This document shows, piece by piece, positions 51,453-61,172 of a stretch of DNA of 64,000 nt. Positions within the stretch are counted from its first letter, which is position 1. Each line of letters opens with the position of its first letter. The stretch lies in contig NZ_CP039934.1 of NCBI RefSeq assembly GCF_009792295.1, positions 950,501-1,014,500 of the forward strand, in the 5' to 3' direction. The notes under the pieces are model-generated. The model was not told where the DNA came from. It did not search any database and was given only the letters and a program-made list of their open reading frames with translations. This DNA comes from Myroides fluvii. Its GTDB lineage: Bacteria; Bacteroidota; Bacteroidia; Flavobacteriales; Flavobacteriaceae. Made by a program: the position numbers and the translations under genes.

Positions 51453-52877
51453 CTACTTCATTGTAGCAAAATTATAGAATTTCATTCCACCATTCGCTTC
51501 AATTTCTACCTGTTGCTTTACAACCTCTCCACTTGGTTTTCGCAATTCAAAAGTCAACTTATTTACTCCTTTTTGTAAAGGGATACGAGCATAACTCATT
51601 TCAGCGGGTAAGGTTTGCCAATTTCGCGTGTCTGCCTTTTCAGAAAACATATTAAACAGCTGTAAGCCTAAACCTACACCTTCTAATATGGCATTGTTAT
51701 CATTTGACTTAGCGGCAGACTTCACAGCGTATTCCGCAGCTTTTTTTACTGCTAATCGCGTTAAAATCTGTCCTAATTCTTTTCCAGCGCGTTCTTTCAG
51801 GGTAGAAACAGCTACAACATCAATATCATGTACTTTTTCTAATGCAAATATCTCACTTCCATTTACTTCTACATTAGCACTAGCATAAGGTGATTTTGTA
51901 TGAATATACTTCGGAAAAGCAATATTCACACTGTGCACATCACTTAAGTTTGTATTTCCTGCAATTCCTAAGTCCAAGGGAATCATAACACCCAATGCAT
52001 TCGTAAAGACCAAAGCTCCACTATCTCCTTTAATTAAAGTGAAGATAATATTTTCTTCTTCTTTAATTGGAGCAGTACCATTTTCCCAGAAAACGACAAG
52101 CTCTCCGCCTTCTGTCGCTTTATAGCGTTTAAAAGGGGTTGCAAAGTCTTTTTCAAATCGATGTAAATCAGTAACAAACCCAAGTTTATCCGCCATATTC
52201 ATAGCATCATACTTCAGATTCTGTGGTGCGGAAACGCCATAATACAACCCTCCAACTGCACTTTGATATACGTCAAGTGCATTGCGGTACGAAATAAATG
52301 CGTCGTTATAATTACCGGTAGATTCGTAGATTAACCCTTGTAAATTAAGCGAAAATGCATCTTTCGAATAGCGCGTTGTTTTGTTGTTATATTTATCCCC
52401 TAACTCATAATTTTGCAAACTAATTCGACGCGCTTCTACGAGCGCTTCTTGTGATTGTCCGAGATACAAATAATTCAATGCTTTATAGTAGTGAATCATA
52501 AAGATTTCAAATTCCTCTCCTTTGTAACTCTGCGACATAGAATTAAGAAAAAGTCCCACCATAACATCACCAAACTTAGTCACTTGATCTTCAATAACTA
52601 AATCGGCTTTATTAAAGTATTGATTACTCAGGGCATAATTTCCTTTTAGATGCTCCACCTTTCCCTTTTCCATATAGAATAACAGAAGATTTCGAGGTTT
52701 TTGCAACAACTTGTTCTTATCTAAGGCATTATCCGCTCCGACGTAATCTTCATTGAGCATACGTTGGTAGTAATCGGTAATTCTATCGTGATAAGTGGCA
52801 CATCCAAATACGAAAAACATTAGCACAACAAGTACTAATGTTTTTGTAATTGAATATATGGTTCGATTGAAAACCAT
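51453..52877 (-). CDS. COG3014-type lipoprotein with TPR-like repeats
   Basis: 474 residues, lipobox VFGCA (Cys26). Residues ~40-230 are helical TPR-like repeats (YALSNQYFNKADLVIEDQ, DAFISYRNALDVYQSAVGG); the rest is beta-rich, with a hydrophobic helical region (~355-400) between. COG3014 proteins accompany LpoB-type lipoproteins and are proposed to be part of an outer-membrane complex that supports peptidoglycan synthesis. The LpoB-like gene precedes it by 11 bp. Function inferred from context. Confidence 0.75.
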   Translation of the reverse strand: MVFNRTIYSITKTLVLVVLMFFVFGCATYHDRITDYYQRMLNEDYVGADNALDKNKLLQKPRNLLLFYMEKGKVEHLKGNYALSNQYFNKADLVIEDQVTKFGDVMVGLFLNSMSQSYKGEEFEIFMIHYYKALNYLYLGQSQEALVEARRISLQNYELGDKYNNKTTRYSKDAFSLNLQGLIYESTGNYNDAFISYRNALDVYQSAVGGLYYGVSAPQNLKYDAMNMADKLGFVTDLHRFEKDFATPFKRYKATEGGELVVFWENGTAPIKEEENIIFTLIKGDSGALVFTNALGVMIPLDLGIAGNTNLSDVHSVNIAFPKYIHTKSPYASANVEVNGSEIFALEKVHDIDVVAVSTLKERAGKELGQILTRLAVKKAAEYAVKSAAKSNDNNAILEGVGLGLQLFNMFSEKADTRNWQTLPAEMSYARIPLQKGVNKLTFELRKPSGEVVKQQVEIEANGGMKFYNFATMK

Positions 52878-52888
52878 AAATTATAAAT

Positions 52889-53512
52889 TTAGTTTTTTAC
52901 GTATTTCGCTATCTTTTTGTCACCAATCCAAACTACTTCATTCGTTTGAAGATTAGTTAATTCCAGATTGACTTGATAGTAAACCACTTTTTTCTTTTTG
53001 TGTGAATCGACAATTGAGTTGATTGAACCTTGCAACATAAAATCCGCTCCTTGCTCCAATCCAAATTGCTTCATAGAAGAAGCCGAAGCATTGGTTTGTT
53101 GATCCGCTCTTTCTCCTCTTAACTCATCGCGTTTTTTACCTCCTTGAACTAAACGCACGCGTCCAGACTGAATAAATGATTGCTCTACGTCTTTTACGAA
53201 AGTTTCAGCATCAATATGCTCATGGCTTTTGTTGTAAACCATTCCGACGATAACTACAGGTTTTTTGTTGTTGTTGTCATCTTGAAAATTACCAATCCAA
53301 GCACCGTCTAATACTTGTCTTGTCATTTGTTGCGCAACTTCTCGTGAATCGGAGTTATTCCATCTACCACTTAAATCGATGGTCTCTTCAGTGCTAACAC
53401 GTGTAACTTGACGACCACATGACGTGATAAATAGACCTGATGTTGCTAAAATTGCAGCTAATGCTATCTTCTTAATTTGCATACTTTTTTTATTATTCAT
53501 TAATTTTTTCAT
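52889..53512 (-). CDS. LpoB-like penicillin-binding-protein activator lipoprotein
   Basis: 207 residues from the ATG at 53512 (other candidate starts 53500 and 53482), lipobox FITSC. The mature part is the LpoB fold: LSGRWNNSDSREVAQQMTRQ, NKSHEHIDAETFVKDVEQSF, and LQGSINSIVDSHKK followed by VYYQVNLELTNLQTNEVVW. LpoB proteins reach through the peptidoglycan to stimulate bifunctional PBPs. The 53512 start overlaps the preceding stop (TAATG), suggesting coupling. Confidence 0.82.
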   Translation of the reverse strand: MKKLMNNKKSMQIKKIALAAILATSGLFITSCGRQVTRVSTEETIDLSGRWNNSDSREVAQQMTRQVLDGAWIGNFQDDNNNKKPVVIVGMVYNKSHEHIDAETFVKDVEQSFIQSGRVRLVQGGKKRDELRGERADQQTNASASSMKQFGLEQGADFMLQGSINSIVDSHKKKKVVYYQVNLELTNLQTNEVVWIGDKKIAKYVKN

Positions 53513-53910
53513 TAAATTGAGAACCACCAGTTACCTGTTTTAAAGCCAATACGCGGCATCCAATTCCAGTTGCTATAATTTCGATAATAACCGTTGTAAC
53601 CCGAATTGTAGTTATATCCATAATCGGAATAATAACTGCGTCCATATTTTGCTCGAGCCATACGCTCTTCGTGGCGGTATTGTCGCTTCAGTGCTTTTCG
53701 CTCTTGCTTGGCTTCATACCAATCGTACGCTTTATACGTATCTTGGACAGTTTCTCCTAGATTAACCAAAAGTGAATCCTTCTGCATCATGTATTTTTCC
53801 ATACTAACGCGATAGTTGGGATTTTGGTCAAAAACTGGCGTTTGTGCACTAACTTGATATGTTAACAAGCTACATATCACGAGTCCGAATAACTTTATAA
53901 CATTTTTCAT
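53512..53910 (-). CDS. Small secreted Tyr/Arg-rich protein of the LpoB operon
   Basis: 132 residues with a signal peptide ending VSAQ (~22). Then a helical stretch with a basic Arg/Lys segment (EAKQERKALKRQYRHEERM) and a Tyr/Asn/Gly-rich tail (YYSDYGYNYNSGYNGYYRNY). No family recognised. It is first in the operon with LpoB-like and COG3014-like genes, so it likely works with them in the cell envelope. Confidence 0.65.
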   Translation of the reverse strand: MKNVIKLFGLVICSLLTYQVSAQTPVFDQNPNYRVSMEKYMMQKDSLLVNLGETVQDTYKAYDWYEAKQERKALKRQYRHEERMARAKYGRSYYSDYGYNYNSGYNGYYRNYSNWNWMPRIGFKTGNWWFSI

Positions 53911-53965
53911 AGCTTGATTTTTTAAAAATTAAACACTATTTTTTCTAAAGTAAATATAGTACTAT

Positions 53966-55060
53966 TTATTTAATTAACACAGCTCCTGTTCCCATTTTAT
54001 CTTCAATAAAATGTTCATTTTGACAGAATTCACTCAACTCTTCACGGATAAACGCCAATACAGCATCTTTATTGTTTTCGGGAAAAAGCACGTGTACATT
54101 CGCTCCTGCATCTAATGTAAAGCAAACGGGGATTTCTGTTTTAGCGCGAAAAGCCCAAATTTTTTCAATAATTTGAAGGGTATTGGGTTTCATCAATATA
54201 AAGTAAGGCATCGAGGTCATCATCATCGCATGTAAGGTCAATGCTTCACTTTCAACCAACGCGACAAATTGGTTTAAATCTCCTGTTTGAAGGATGTCTT
54301 TCAATCGACTAAGATTTTGATGGGCTTGTTTAAAACGCTCCTGTGCAAAAGGATGGTCGTGCATCAAATCGTGTCCTACTGTACTAGACACTTGTTTTTC
54401 TCCCTTATCGACCAACAAAATTACATCTTGATAATTTTTGAAATGGTTGTGTATGTCAAAAGGTGCTTCAATACCAAATAAATCCGAGCTGCCTTTTACA
54501 TCCGCTTGCACGCCCCAAACAACAACGCTTCCAACAACACTTCTACAGGCACTACCCGAACCTAAACGCGCTAAAAAAGAAGCCTTTTCTAAAAAAAAGG
54601 CCTGCGTCATTTCCGCATGCAGTGCTTTTTCTAGCGACATAATATTCATCGCTAAAGCCGCCATTCCAGATGCAGAAGAGGCTATTCCAGAACTGTGTGG
54701 AAATGTGTTTTTGGTATCTATAGTAAAATGATAATCCGCGATATAAGGACAATAGTGTAAAATACGCTCAAAGAACTTTTGAATTTTCGGTTTAAACTCC
54801 TCTTTGGGCTGTCCTTCAAACAACAAATCAAAAGCAATTCCCTTTTCTTCTTTTTTGAAATAAGATAAAGAAGTGATCGTTTTACAGTTACTCAACGTAA
54901 AACTCAACGAAGGGTTTGCGGGAATCTGTTGTTCTTTTTTCCCCCAATACTTCACTAGTGCAATATTACTCGGAGCACTCCATGTAAATGTACCTTGTTG
55001 AATCGTTTGTTCATTCGTTGTGGTACTTCCCTCGAAAATAAAATCAGTTGCGCTTGTCAT
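53966..55060 (-). CDS. mvaD: Diphosphomevalonate decarboxylase
   Basis: 364 residues; SNIALVKYWGKKE (31-43) and PHSSGIASSASGMAAL (121-136) are hallmarks, and the C-terminal TLDAGANVH contains the Asp needed for decarboxylation. It makes isopentenyl diphosphate from mevalonate 5-diphosphate, the last step of the classical route. A promoter box lies upstream (55085-55078). A head of ~25 residues is longer than in many homologues. Confidence 0.92.
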   Translation of the reverse strand: MTSATDFIFEGSTTTNEQTIQQGTFTWSAPSNIALVKYWGKKEQQIPANPSLSFTLSNCKTITSLSYFKKEEKGIAFDLLFEGQPKEEFKPKIQKFFERILHYCPYIADYHFTIDTKNTFPHSSGIASSASGMAALAMNIMSLEKALHAEMTQAFFLEKASFLARLGSGSACRSVVGSVVVWGVQADVKGSSDLFGIEAPFDIHNHFKNYQDVILLVDKGEKQVSSTVGHDLMHDHPFAQERFKQAHQNLSRLKDILQTGDLNQFVALVESEALTLHAMMMTSMPYFILMKPNTLQIIEKIWAFRAKTEIPVCFTLDAGANVHVLFPENNKDAVLAFIREELSEFCQNEHFIEDKMGTGAVLIK

Positions 55061-55077
55061 TCCTTTCTAAATTTTGA

Positions 55078-55085
55078 CAAAAATA
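55078..55085 (-). promoter_or_regulatory. -7 promoter box of mvaD
   Basis: TATTTTTG on the minus strand matches TAnnTTTG, 18 bp before the ATG at 55060. Confidence 0.55.
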
Positions 55086-55277
55086 CTACCTTTTTATTAG
55101 ATACAAGCGTTTCCTTTCTGTCCTTTCGAAACTTACCATACGCAATCATTTCACCACTTTTATTAAACTATTTCTACACTTCAGGTCATTTTATTGCAAA
55201 AAAATCAGGTTATAATTGTTTATTATAAAAACATATTTTATATTAGCTTAACACCGAACCCACAAACTCATAACATT

Positions 55278-55904
55278 ATGGTAAGATTACACCTTACGAC
55301 GATCTCTCAAAAGACACAGAGGGATCCAGAGCCTATTTTGATTTATTCAGATGACTGCTTAGTCAAAGAACTAGAAGATACAACCTCATCCACTTTAGTT
55401 TTAGACAGCAAAAGCTCCAACGTTCTCATTATGTACGGGCAGACGCAATACAAAATCTCATTAGCTCAGCTCAAAGCAATCAAACAAACGACATTACACT
55501 TAACAGCAGATGTATCTATACAGGTTCGCTTGAGTTATGGCATTAAACTATTGGATTACACTAATTTGATTTTGGCTTCACTTTCAGGGACTCTAGCCAT
55601 AGGCTATTCTATTTTCACCAATTCGAGTTGGAGAGAATTCTTATTCTTGTTGGGCAGTACAATTATTGTTTTATTTGTTTTTATGTTATTGTATAAACAA
55701 ACCATTAACACCCGAAATTACAACCTTCGAATGTACGCTACAATTAGTGCTCTTGTTTTAATCGTTCTATTAATTCCCTCGGAAAATTGGACGTTAAAAA
55801 CCTTAATTGGCTTATCTACGTTAACGGTTATTACTCGTTTCATCAAAGATTACCAAGGATCGTTTTTTAAAGTTTACAATCCTAATCCTCTAATAAAAGA
55901 ATAA
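55278..55904 (+). CDS. Membrane protein of unknown function
   Basis: 208 residues from the ATG at 55278. The first ~95 residues form a soluble beta-rich domain; about four hydrophobic segments follow (~100-118, 122-142, 150-167 and 170-186). The longer frame from 55194 is unlikely. No known motif. Followed by a terminator. Confidence 0.6.
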   Translation: MVRLHLTTISQKTQRDPEPILIYSDDCLVKELEDTTSSTLVLDSKSSNVLIMYGQTQYKISLAQLKAIKQTTLHLTADVSIQVRLSYGIKLLDYTNLILASLSGTLAIGYSIFTNSSWREFLFLLGSTIIVLFVFMLLYKQTINTRNYNLRMYATISALVLIVLLIPSENWTLKTLIGLSTLTVITRFIKDYQGSFFKVYNPNPLIKE

Positions 55905-55907
55905 AAA

Positions 55908-55936
55908 AAATATGGAAGGGGACACCTTCCATATTT
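55908..55936. terminator. Intrinsic terminator
   Basis: AAATATGGAAGG (55908-55919) and CCTTCCATATTT (55925-55936) form a 12-bp stem with a 5-base loop. Confidence 0.8.
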
Positions 55937-56100
55937 CTATTAGCACTTACAAAATTACATACATCTTTAAATCATACTAAAGTAGTCTAATTTATTCGTT
56001 GTGTGTTCGCCAAAGGAACGCAAAATACTTGCGTATGCTACTAAAATAAAATAAACTTATCAACAATGTTATCACCAATTGCGCTTTCTTTAAGAAAAGA

Positions 56101-56586
56101 TTAAGAACGGTAATAGTATTGATTGATGCTCTCGATAATTTCTTTTCTAGCCTGCACACTAATATAATCTTCATCGATTGGCGCACTAAACATAAACATC
56201 GGATTAGCAGGGAATTCACTTGTTGAACGAAACAGTAAAAAATAACTTTTACTCGATTTTCCGGCTTGCATCCATTCCTCTAATTTATAGTAATCTGGTA
56301 TAGATCTCCTTTCCCTTACAACAATTAAAACGTCTTGAATTTCCGTCCAAGACAAGGATTTCTCTTTAAACAAGCTTTTATAGCTTACTCCTTTTTCGTC
56401 AATCGTCACTTTCATAAAGAGCACTTTATACAAAAAGACCAAAAACAAAAAGAACAACAAGACCGCTACAAGCTTAATGATACCCGAAGCGACCAAGAGG
56501 AAAAAGATTCCCGTTGACAAAAATGGACCTAGACACAGCACTAAAAGCAGTGCGCTACTACTTGTGTTATAATAATTAAATTTCAT
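56101..56586 (-). CDS. Membrane protein with PH-like cytoplasmic domain
   Basis: 161 residues; two hydrophobic helices (~12-34, 38-56) then a soluble domain with the pattern VTIDEKGVSYKSLFKEKSLSWTEIQDVLIV, typical of bacterial PH-like (bPH) domains. It is next to the flavoprotein gene (8 bp after it, same strand), so both share a transcript. Role unknown. Confidence 0.65.
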   Translation of the reverse strand: MKFNYYNTSSSALLLVLCLGPFLSTGIFFLLVASGIIKLVAVLLFFLFLVFLYKVLFMKVTIDEKGVSYKSLFKEKSLSWTEIQDVLIVVRERRSIPDYYKLEEWMQAGKSSKSYFLLFRSTSEFPANPMFMFSAPIDEDYISVQARKEIIESINQYYYRS

Positions 56587-56594
56587 CTATTTTT

Positions 56595-57809
56595 TTAAAA
56601 TTTAGAAGCAATTGCTTGTGCAGCTAAGAACCCCGTAGTCCAAGCATTTTGAAAATTAAAACCCCCTGTTATTGCGTCTATATTTAGTATTTCACCTGCA
56701 AAATACAAATGAGAACAAACTTTGCTTTCCATGGTTTTAAAATTTACATCGCGTAAATCAATTCCACCAGCCGTTACAAATTCTTCTTTAAAGGTACTCT
56801 TTCCATTCACTTGATAATCTCCTTCTTGCAGTTGCATTATTAACGCTTGCATTTGTTTGTTTGTTAAGTCGGCCCAAGTAATGGTTTCACTAATACCTGC
56901 TGCAACAACTAAACGTTCCCATAAACGCATAGGAAAATCAAATAGCCCTCGTTTTAAAACAATTTTCTTAGCATGCTCTTGTTTTAGTTCTTTCAACACA
57001 TCAAACAACTCTTCTTTTTCAAACTGAGGCAGCCAGTTAACCAAAATATGGAATTGATACTTTTTCTCTGCTAAAATACGAGCTCCCCAAGCAGATAATC
57101 GCAAAATTCCAGGCCCACTCATTCCCCAATGGGTAATTAACAACGGGCCGGTAGCTTCTAATTTTGTTCCTTTTACTTTTATATGTGCTGCAGTTGAAAC
57201 TCCCATCAAATCTTTGATGCGTTTATCTTTTATATTAAAGGTAAATAACGAAGGAACAGGTTCTACCAAACGATGTCCTAGATCGCGCATAAGTTCACCT
57301 ATTTTAGGATTACTTCCCGTAGTAAAAACCAATTCAGTACAGGTCATATTTTCTTTTGTCGTATCCAGCTTCCATCCGTTATCACTTTGATAAACCCCTT
57401 GCACGCTAACGCCTTGAAGAACGTCAATTTTAAATTTTGCTGTTGCTTGAAGAAAACAATCAATAATCGTTTGAGACGAATCTGTTATGGGAAACATACG
57501 TCCATCCTCCTCAATTTTTAATTCTACACCGTATTTCTCGAACCATGCTATCGTATCTCCGCAACAAAATTGATGAAAAGGTCCCAACAATTCTTTCGCT
57601 CCTCTAGGGTAAAATTGCACCAGTTCTCTAGGATCAAAGCACGCATGCGTAACATTACAACGCCCTCCACCAGAAATCCTCACTTTTGACAACACTTCTT
57701 TTCCACGTTCTACAATAGCAATTCTCAATTTCGAATGGCGTTCACTAATATTGATTGCCGTAAAAAAACCAGCAGCCCCTCCTCCTACAATGATAACATC
57801 ATAATGCAT
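56595..57809 (-). CDS. BaiN/HI0933-type FAD-dependent flavoprotein
   Basis: 404 residues. The N-terminal VIIVGGGAAGFFTAINI is the FAD-binding fold; RISGGGRCNVTHA is the HI0933 signature, and GGGIDLRDVNFKTMES-like and FNFQNAWTTGFLAAQ close the FAD site. Substrates of the family are unproven outside bile acid reduction. It may reduce an unsaturated ring or act in redox balance. Confidence 0.88.
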   Translation of the reverse strand: MHYDVIIVGGGAAGFFTAINISERHSKLRIAIVERGKEVLSKVRISGGGRCNVTHACFDPRELVQFYPRGAKELLGPFHQFCCGDTIAWFEKYGVELKIEEDGRMFPITDSSQTIIDCFLQATAKFKIDVLQGVSVQGVYQSDNGWKLDTTKENMTCTELVFTTGSNPKIGELMRDLGHRLVEPVPSLFTFNIKDKRIKDLMGVSTAAHIKVKGTKLEATGPLLITHWGMSGPGILRLSAWGARILAEKKYQFHILVNWLPQFEKEELFDVLKELKQEHAKKIVLKRGLFDFPMRLWERLVVAAGISETITWADLTNKQMQALIMQLQEGDYQVNGKSTFKEEFVTAGGIDLRDVNFKTMESKVCSHLYFAGEILNIDAITGGFNFQNAWTTGFLAAQAIASKF

Positions 57810-57880
57810 AAAACACTTGTTTAGTCATTAAGTAAAGATCTCTTTTTTTATTCTATTTGAAACTTTTATCTTTACAGCCA

Positions 57881-57888
57881 CAAAGATA
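57881..57888 (-). promoter_or_regulatory. -7 promoter box of the flavoprotein operon
   Basis: TATCTTTG on the minus strand matches TAnnTTTG, about 72 bp before the ATG at 57809. Confidence 0.5.
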
Positions 57889-57929
57889 CTTACTTACAAT
57901 CGCATCCTTATCATTGTAAAATTAAGATT

Positions 57930-58508
57930 ATGAAAAAATTGCCCTTTTTATTCCTGATTGTTTTATTTGCTATGTGTAAATCCGTTCCATCAGGGAGTAG
58001 TTCAAGTAACAGTAACAACAACAGTAGTAGCAACACATCTAAAGATTTGTCTATTGAAGATCGCTTAGAAGAAATAAAAGAAGAAAATCGATTACCCGAA
58101 GCCAAAGATGTTATTGATTTGCCTTCCTATGCTCAAGTAAGGGATGATTTTCGATCTGTTTCAGACAAGACGAAAGAGTCCTATTTACAAGGCATGCAAG
58201 CGACAGAAGCTAAATACTGTGTCGTTATCTTGACTCAAGGATTCAAAGGAGAGAATATTGTTGTTAAAAATAGCAACAAAACATTCTTCAGAGGCATGAC
58301 GATGAGTGATTTATCCAACGGGATTGCAAAATCTGTTCGCGTTGACAATACCGATGACTTTACCATTGTAGATACCTATACCAATAGCGAGGTAACGATT
58401 GAAAGTGATCACGCTAAGATGTTTAAGTTTATCTACATCATGAAAAACAGTAGCAAAGACAATCCTTTTAAGGTGACCTTCAGCAACACACTGAGACCCG
58501 TTCGCTAA
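57930..58508 (+). CDS. Lipoprotein with Ser/Asn-rich linker (DUF6759-like)
   Basis: 192 residues, lipobox LFAMC (Cys16). A 20-residue Ser/Asn tract (~20-40) tethers a folded domain (~70-190; KYCVVILTQGFKGENIVVKN, KFIYIMKNSS). DUF6759 is my best family guess. Its stop overlaps the next start (TAATG), so the two are translationally coupled. Confidence 0.6.
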   Translation: MKKLPFLFLIVLFAMCKSVPSGSSSSNSNNNSSSNTSKDLSIEDRLEEIKEENRLPEAKDVIDLPSYAQVRDDFRSVSDKTKESYLQGMQATEAKYCVVILTQGFKGENIVVKNSNKTFFRGMTMSDLSNGIAKSVRVDNTDDFTIVDTYTNSEVTIESDHAKMFKFIYIMKNSSKDNPFKVTFSNTLRPVR

Positions 58509-58909
58509 TGGAAACACGAGATACAATTTTACGACTCATACAAAAAACGGCTCTTATTCTAAGGGCCTTTTTTAATCAATTACCTCCTGATGACACTAAT
58601 GAGCAAGCTATTCAAGATTTTTCCTCAAACTTGAAAGAACAAACTTCCGTTGACTTAGACGTATTACTGTCCCTAACTACACCCCAACAAGTAAATGATT
58701 TCTTTGCTATACATCCTTCTTTTGATACTGCCAATCAGGAAGAGCTCGCTGATTTACTCGTTGGTTTGGCCGCGCGAACAACAGCAGTACATACCCGTAT
58801 AGCATACAAGGAAACAGCTTTACTGCTCTATGTAACAATTAATGAGCTTACGCAAACCCATGATTGGACGAGACAAGAAAAAATCAACCGCTTACGTATA
58901 AACAATTAA
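58508..58909 (+). CDS. Small helical protein of unknown function
   Basis: 133 residues, almost entirely helical, acidic in the middle, with an N-terminal KTALILRAFFNQLPP. No recognisable domain and no signal peptide. The ATG shares a base with the preceding TAA. Its 3' end overlaps the convergent gene at 58906 by 4 bp. Confidence 0.6.
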   Translation: METRDTILRLIQKTALILRAFFNQLPPDDTNEQAIQDFSSNLKEQTSVDLDVLLSLTTPQQVNDFFAIHPSFDTANQEELADLLVGLAARTTAVHTRIAYKETALLLYVTINELTQTHDWTRQEKINRLRINN

Positions 58910-59610
58910 AAGAAAAGCCACTTTTTCTTCTTTTTCACAATAATTCCTCCTGTAGTGATTATCGTCTTCTCGTCATCCAAGATACTCCTTAACCGTATCA
59001 CCAATGGCTTTTCAAAATCTTTAATCTTTTTAATATAATCTTCTGTTCCAAAAAAACTAAAGTACAACTCAACATCATTAATTTCCTCCGGAATTTCAAT
59101 TGCAAATTGCCCATCAAAATTCGCAGCTACCCCATGTTCTGTTCCCTTAATTATAACAATTGCACCAGCCAATCCTAATCCTTCTTCATCGATTACTTGC
59201 CCTGTTACCATGCGTTTCAACGGTTGGGTTGGAAGAACTGTTACTTCAAGATTTTCACTACTATCGCCTTTTTGTTGCTCACTTTGTTCTACAGGGTCTT
59301 GAGTCTGACCTTGCACACTTGTTGCTGTGGTTAAAACCAATAAATTAATTGTAGCTGCAACAAGACCACGCAGACCAATTCCACGATTCGCAGTTGATTC
59401 ATTCAACTCTATATCTAAATATTTTGCAGGAACTCGTCCACAAATTTCCCCTTCTTTTTTAATCTGTTGAATCAACTCTTGTTCAGTATACGCTGAAAAA
59501 TCATAGATTTCCTTTTCACAAACCGCACAGAATCTTCCTTTTTCTACAGGAGTCATTTGATTCCAATCTTCGGAACATGGTTCAGGTATTTGAATAATAT
59601 AATTAGCCAT
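58906..59610 (-). CDS. Membrane-anchored protein with carboxypeptidase-like beta-sandwich
   Basis: 234 residues in three parts: a Cys-containing cytoplasmic head (IPEPCSEDWNQM, FCAVCEKEIYDFS, EICGRV: a zinc-ribbon-like module common in Flavobacteria), one transmembrane helix (~78-98), and a carboxypeptidase-regulatory-like sandwich (~130-200, VTGQVIDEEGLGLAGAIVII). A basic KKKKKW end follows. The sandwich is typical of TonB-linked or surface proteins. Role unknown. Confidence 0.7.
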   Translation of the reverse strand: MANYIIQIPEPCSEDWNQMTPVEKGRFCAVCEKEIYDFSAYTEQELIQQIKKEGEICGRVPAKYLDIELNESTANRGIGLRGLVAATINLLVLTTATSVQGQTQDPVEQSEQQKGDSSENLEVTVLPTQPLKRMVTGQVIDEEGLGLAGAIVIIKGTEHGVAANFDGQFAIEIPEEINDVELYFSFFGTEDYIKKIKDFEKPLVIRLRSILDDEKTIITTGGIIVKKKKKWLFF

Positions 59611-59638
59611 CTAAAAAGGATTTACTTAAAAACTACTA

Positions 59639-60055
59639 TCATACTTTACGCTTCACTAATCGCGTACCTTCTTTATTTTGCACAATGTCAAAAACACCTA
59701 AAACCACTTTTTTATTTTGAGCATCTTGACACATTCCACTTTGGTGCAAACGATGCAGTGTGAGTTTCACCGTGTTTTTATCTAGGTATTCATAGGTTCC
59801 ATCTGTCGTTGTAAAACAATCATTTCCGCAAGGTGCTGTATAATAGCTTTGAAACGTATCATCTTCCGAAAAAACAACAAAACTACCATAACGTTCCATC
59901 TTGGAAGCCTCTTCGGTTGTGTTTGCAGGAGTTAACACATAGTATTCTTGTATGTTGTACGTAAATACCGCATTGGTCTTCCATGTACCAGCTAGCGCTT
60001 GAGCCTGTGCAAAATACCCACTAAAAAAGACCAATAGTAAATGAAGAATTCTCAT
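59639..60055 (-). CDS. Secreted lipocalin-like protein
   Basis: 138 residues from the ATG at 60055, with a signal peptide ending AQAQ (~19). The mature part ALAGTWKTNAVFTYN, DGTYEYLDKNTVKLTLHR and VFDIVQNKEGTRLVKR follows the strand spacing of small lipocalin-like domains. Two Cys in PCGNDCFT may form a disulfide. A longer frame from 60130 overlaps the previous gene and is rejected. Confidence 0.6.
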   Translation of the reverse strand: MRILHLLLVFFSGYFAQAQALAGTWKTNAVFTYNIQEYYVLTPANTTEEASKMERYGSFVVFSEDDTFQSYYTAPCGNDCFTTTDGTYEYLDKNTVKLTLHRLHQSGMCQDAQNKKVVLGVFDIVQNKEGTRLVKRKV

Positions 60056-60065
60056 GTTTTTTGTT

Positions 60066-60794
60066 TTAAATTTCAACTTTTTCCTTACTCCAAGCAACCA
60101 CTTGAATGCCATCGGAATAATTTGGAGCAAGCACCTTGTCTTCCGTCAGTTTCAGTGATCCAAATATATAATCCACTTTCAGATGGTCAAAAGCAATGGT
60201 TTTCAACTCCCATTCTTTATGGTGAATTTGATAGCGATGAAGCGTATTATTTCCATAGGTATACAAGCAATAGCGCTCTGTTAACCACACTTGCAGCGGT
60301 GTTTTATGTGTCACGACCTCCCCTATATGATACGTTGCTTCTAATTGGTAGTTCTTTTTTGAATTGTGAGAGGAATATTTTCCTTTACTGCGTTTCATGG
60401 TTGCTTTTTCATACGGCAATCCTGATAGCGTTCGCGACACAAAAGCAGAAAGGGATTTACCTGCTTCAATATTTAAAAAGTAAACCCCTGGTTTTCCTTC
60501 TTTCACCACATAGGTACGAACATTTAATTCATCAAAATCAGAAATAAAACCAACAGCAGGTAAGTGACGAGGGCGAATTTTCTCCATCGTAAAGGGGACA
60601 ACAGAAATATAGCATTGTCCATCTAGAGAATCTAGCTCCAGAGCATGCGGTACAAGTGCTCTCAATACATCAAAGGGCACTTCAAAGTGCAAAAAAATCA
60701 ACCGATTCCACTCTTGGTAATACGTCCAATTGCCTTGTGGTAATTCCCAAGGTCTGTGGTCTACAGCAGTCAAAATCTCTTGTATCATATCCAT
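60066..60794 (-). CDS. DUF2071 (YqjF-like) protein
   Basis: 242 residues with the DUF2071 signature: WNRLIFLHFEVPFDVLRALVPHALELD at the start, LNVRTYVVKEGKPGVYFLNIEAGK in the middle and LPYEKATMKRSKG. The fold resembles acetoacetate decarboxylase-like proteins but no activity is proven. The gene is followed by the secreted protein gene at 59639, 10 bp downstream. Confidence 0.85.
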   Translation of the reverse strand: MDMIQEILTAVDHRPWELPQGNWTYYQEWNRLIFLHFEVPFDVLRALVPHALELDSLDGQCYISVVPFTMEKIRPRHLPAVGFISDFDELNVRTYVVKEGKPGVYFLNIEAGKSLSAFVSRTLSGLPYEKATMKRSKGKYSSHNSKKNYQLEATYHIGEVVTHKTPLQVWLTERYCLYTYGNNTLHRYQIHHKEWELKTIAFDHLKVDYIFGSLKLTEDKVLAPNYSDGIQVVAWSKEKVEI

Positions 60795-61172
60795 TTCATT
60801 TCCATTAAAGATAGTGAAATCTCTTTATATGAAGTTCCGAAAGAGATACGAAAAAGGCACCTTAGTAGATGCCTTTTCTTCAATAACTTCTTCCAATATT
60901 GCTCATACCTAAAAAGCTACCAAATTATACTTGAACACCTGTAAAAAAGATACAAGCTATTAACTATTTTAAAACAATATAAATATACTAAATTCTACTA
61001 TAAAAGCCTCCAATACAGGCTTCAAACCCCATTTTTCCATTATATCCAATCAAATATCTAAAAAGAAACTAATATAATGTCAAAAGACAGCATCTCTTTC
61101 CATATCCTTATCCAAACTAGCATCTAAATCAACCTTGTCCATTCATTCTCTTAGCTTGGAAGTTTTTTAAAC
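60795..61172. other. Gene-free stretch with one small hairpin
   Basis: No credible gene. AAAAGGCA (60852-60859) and TGCCTTTT (60870-60877) form an 8-bp stem that could terminate a transcript. The remainder is AT-rich and carries no clear -7 box in the direction of the DUF2071 gene. Confidence 0.4.
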
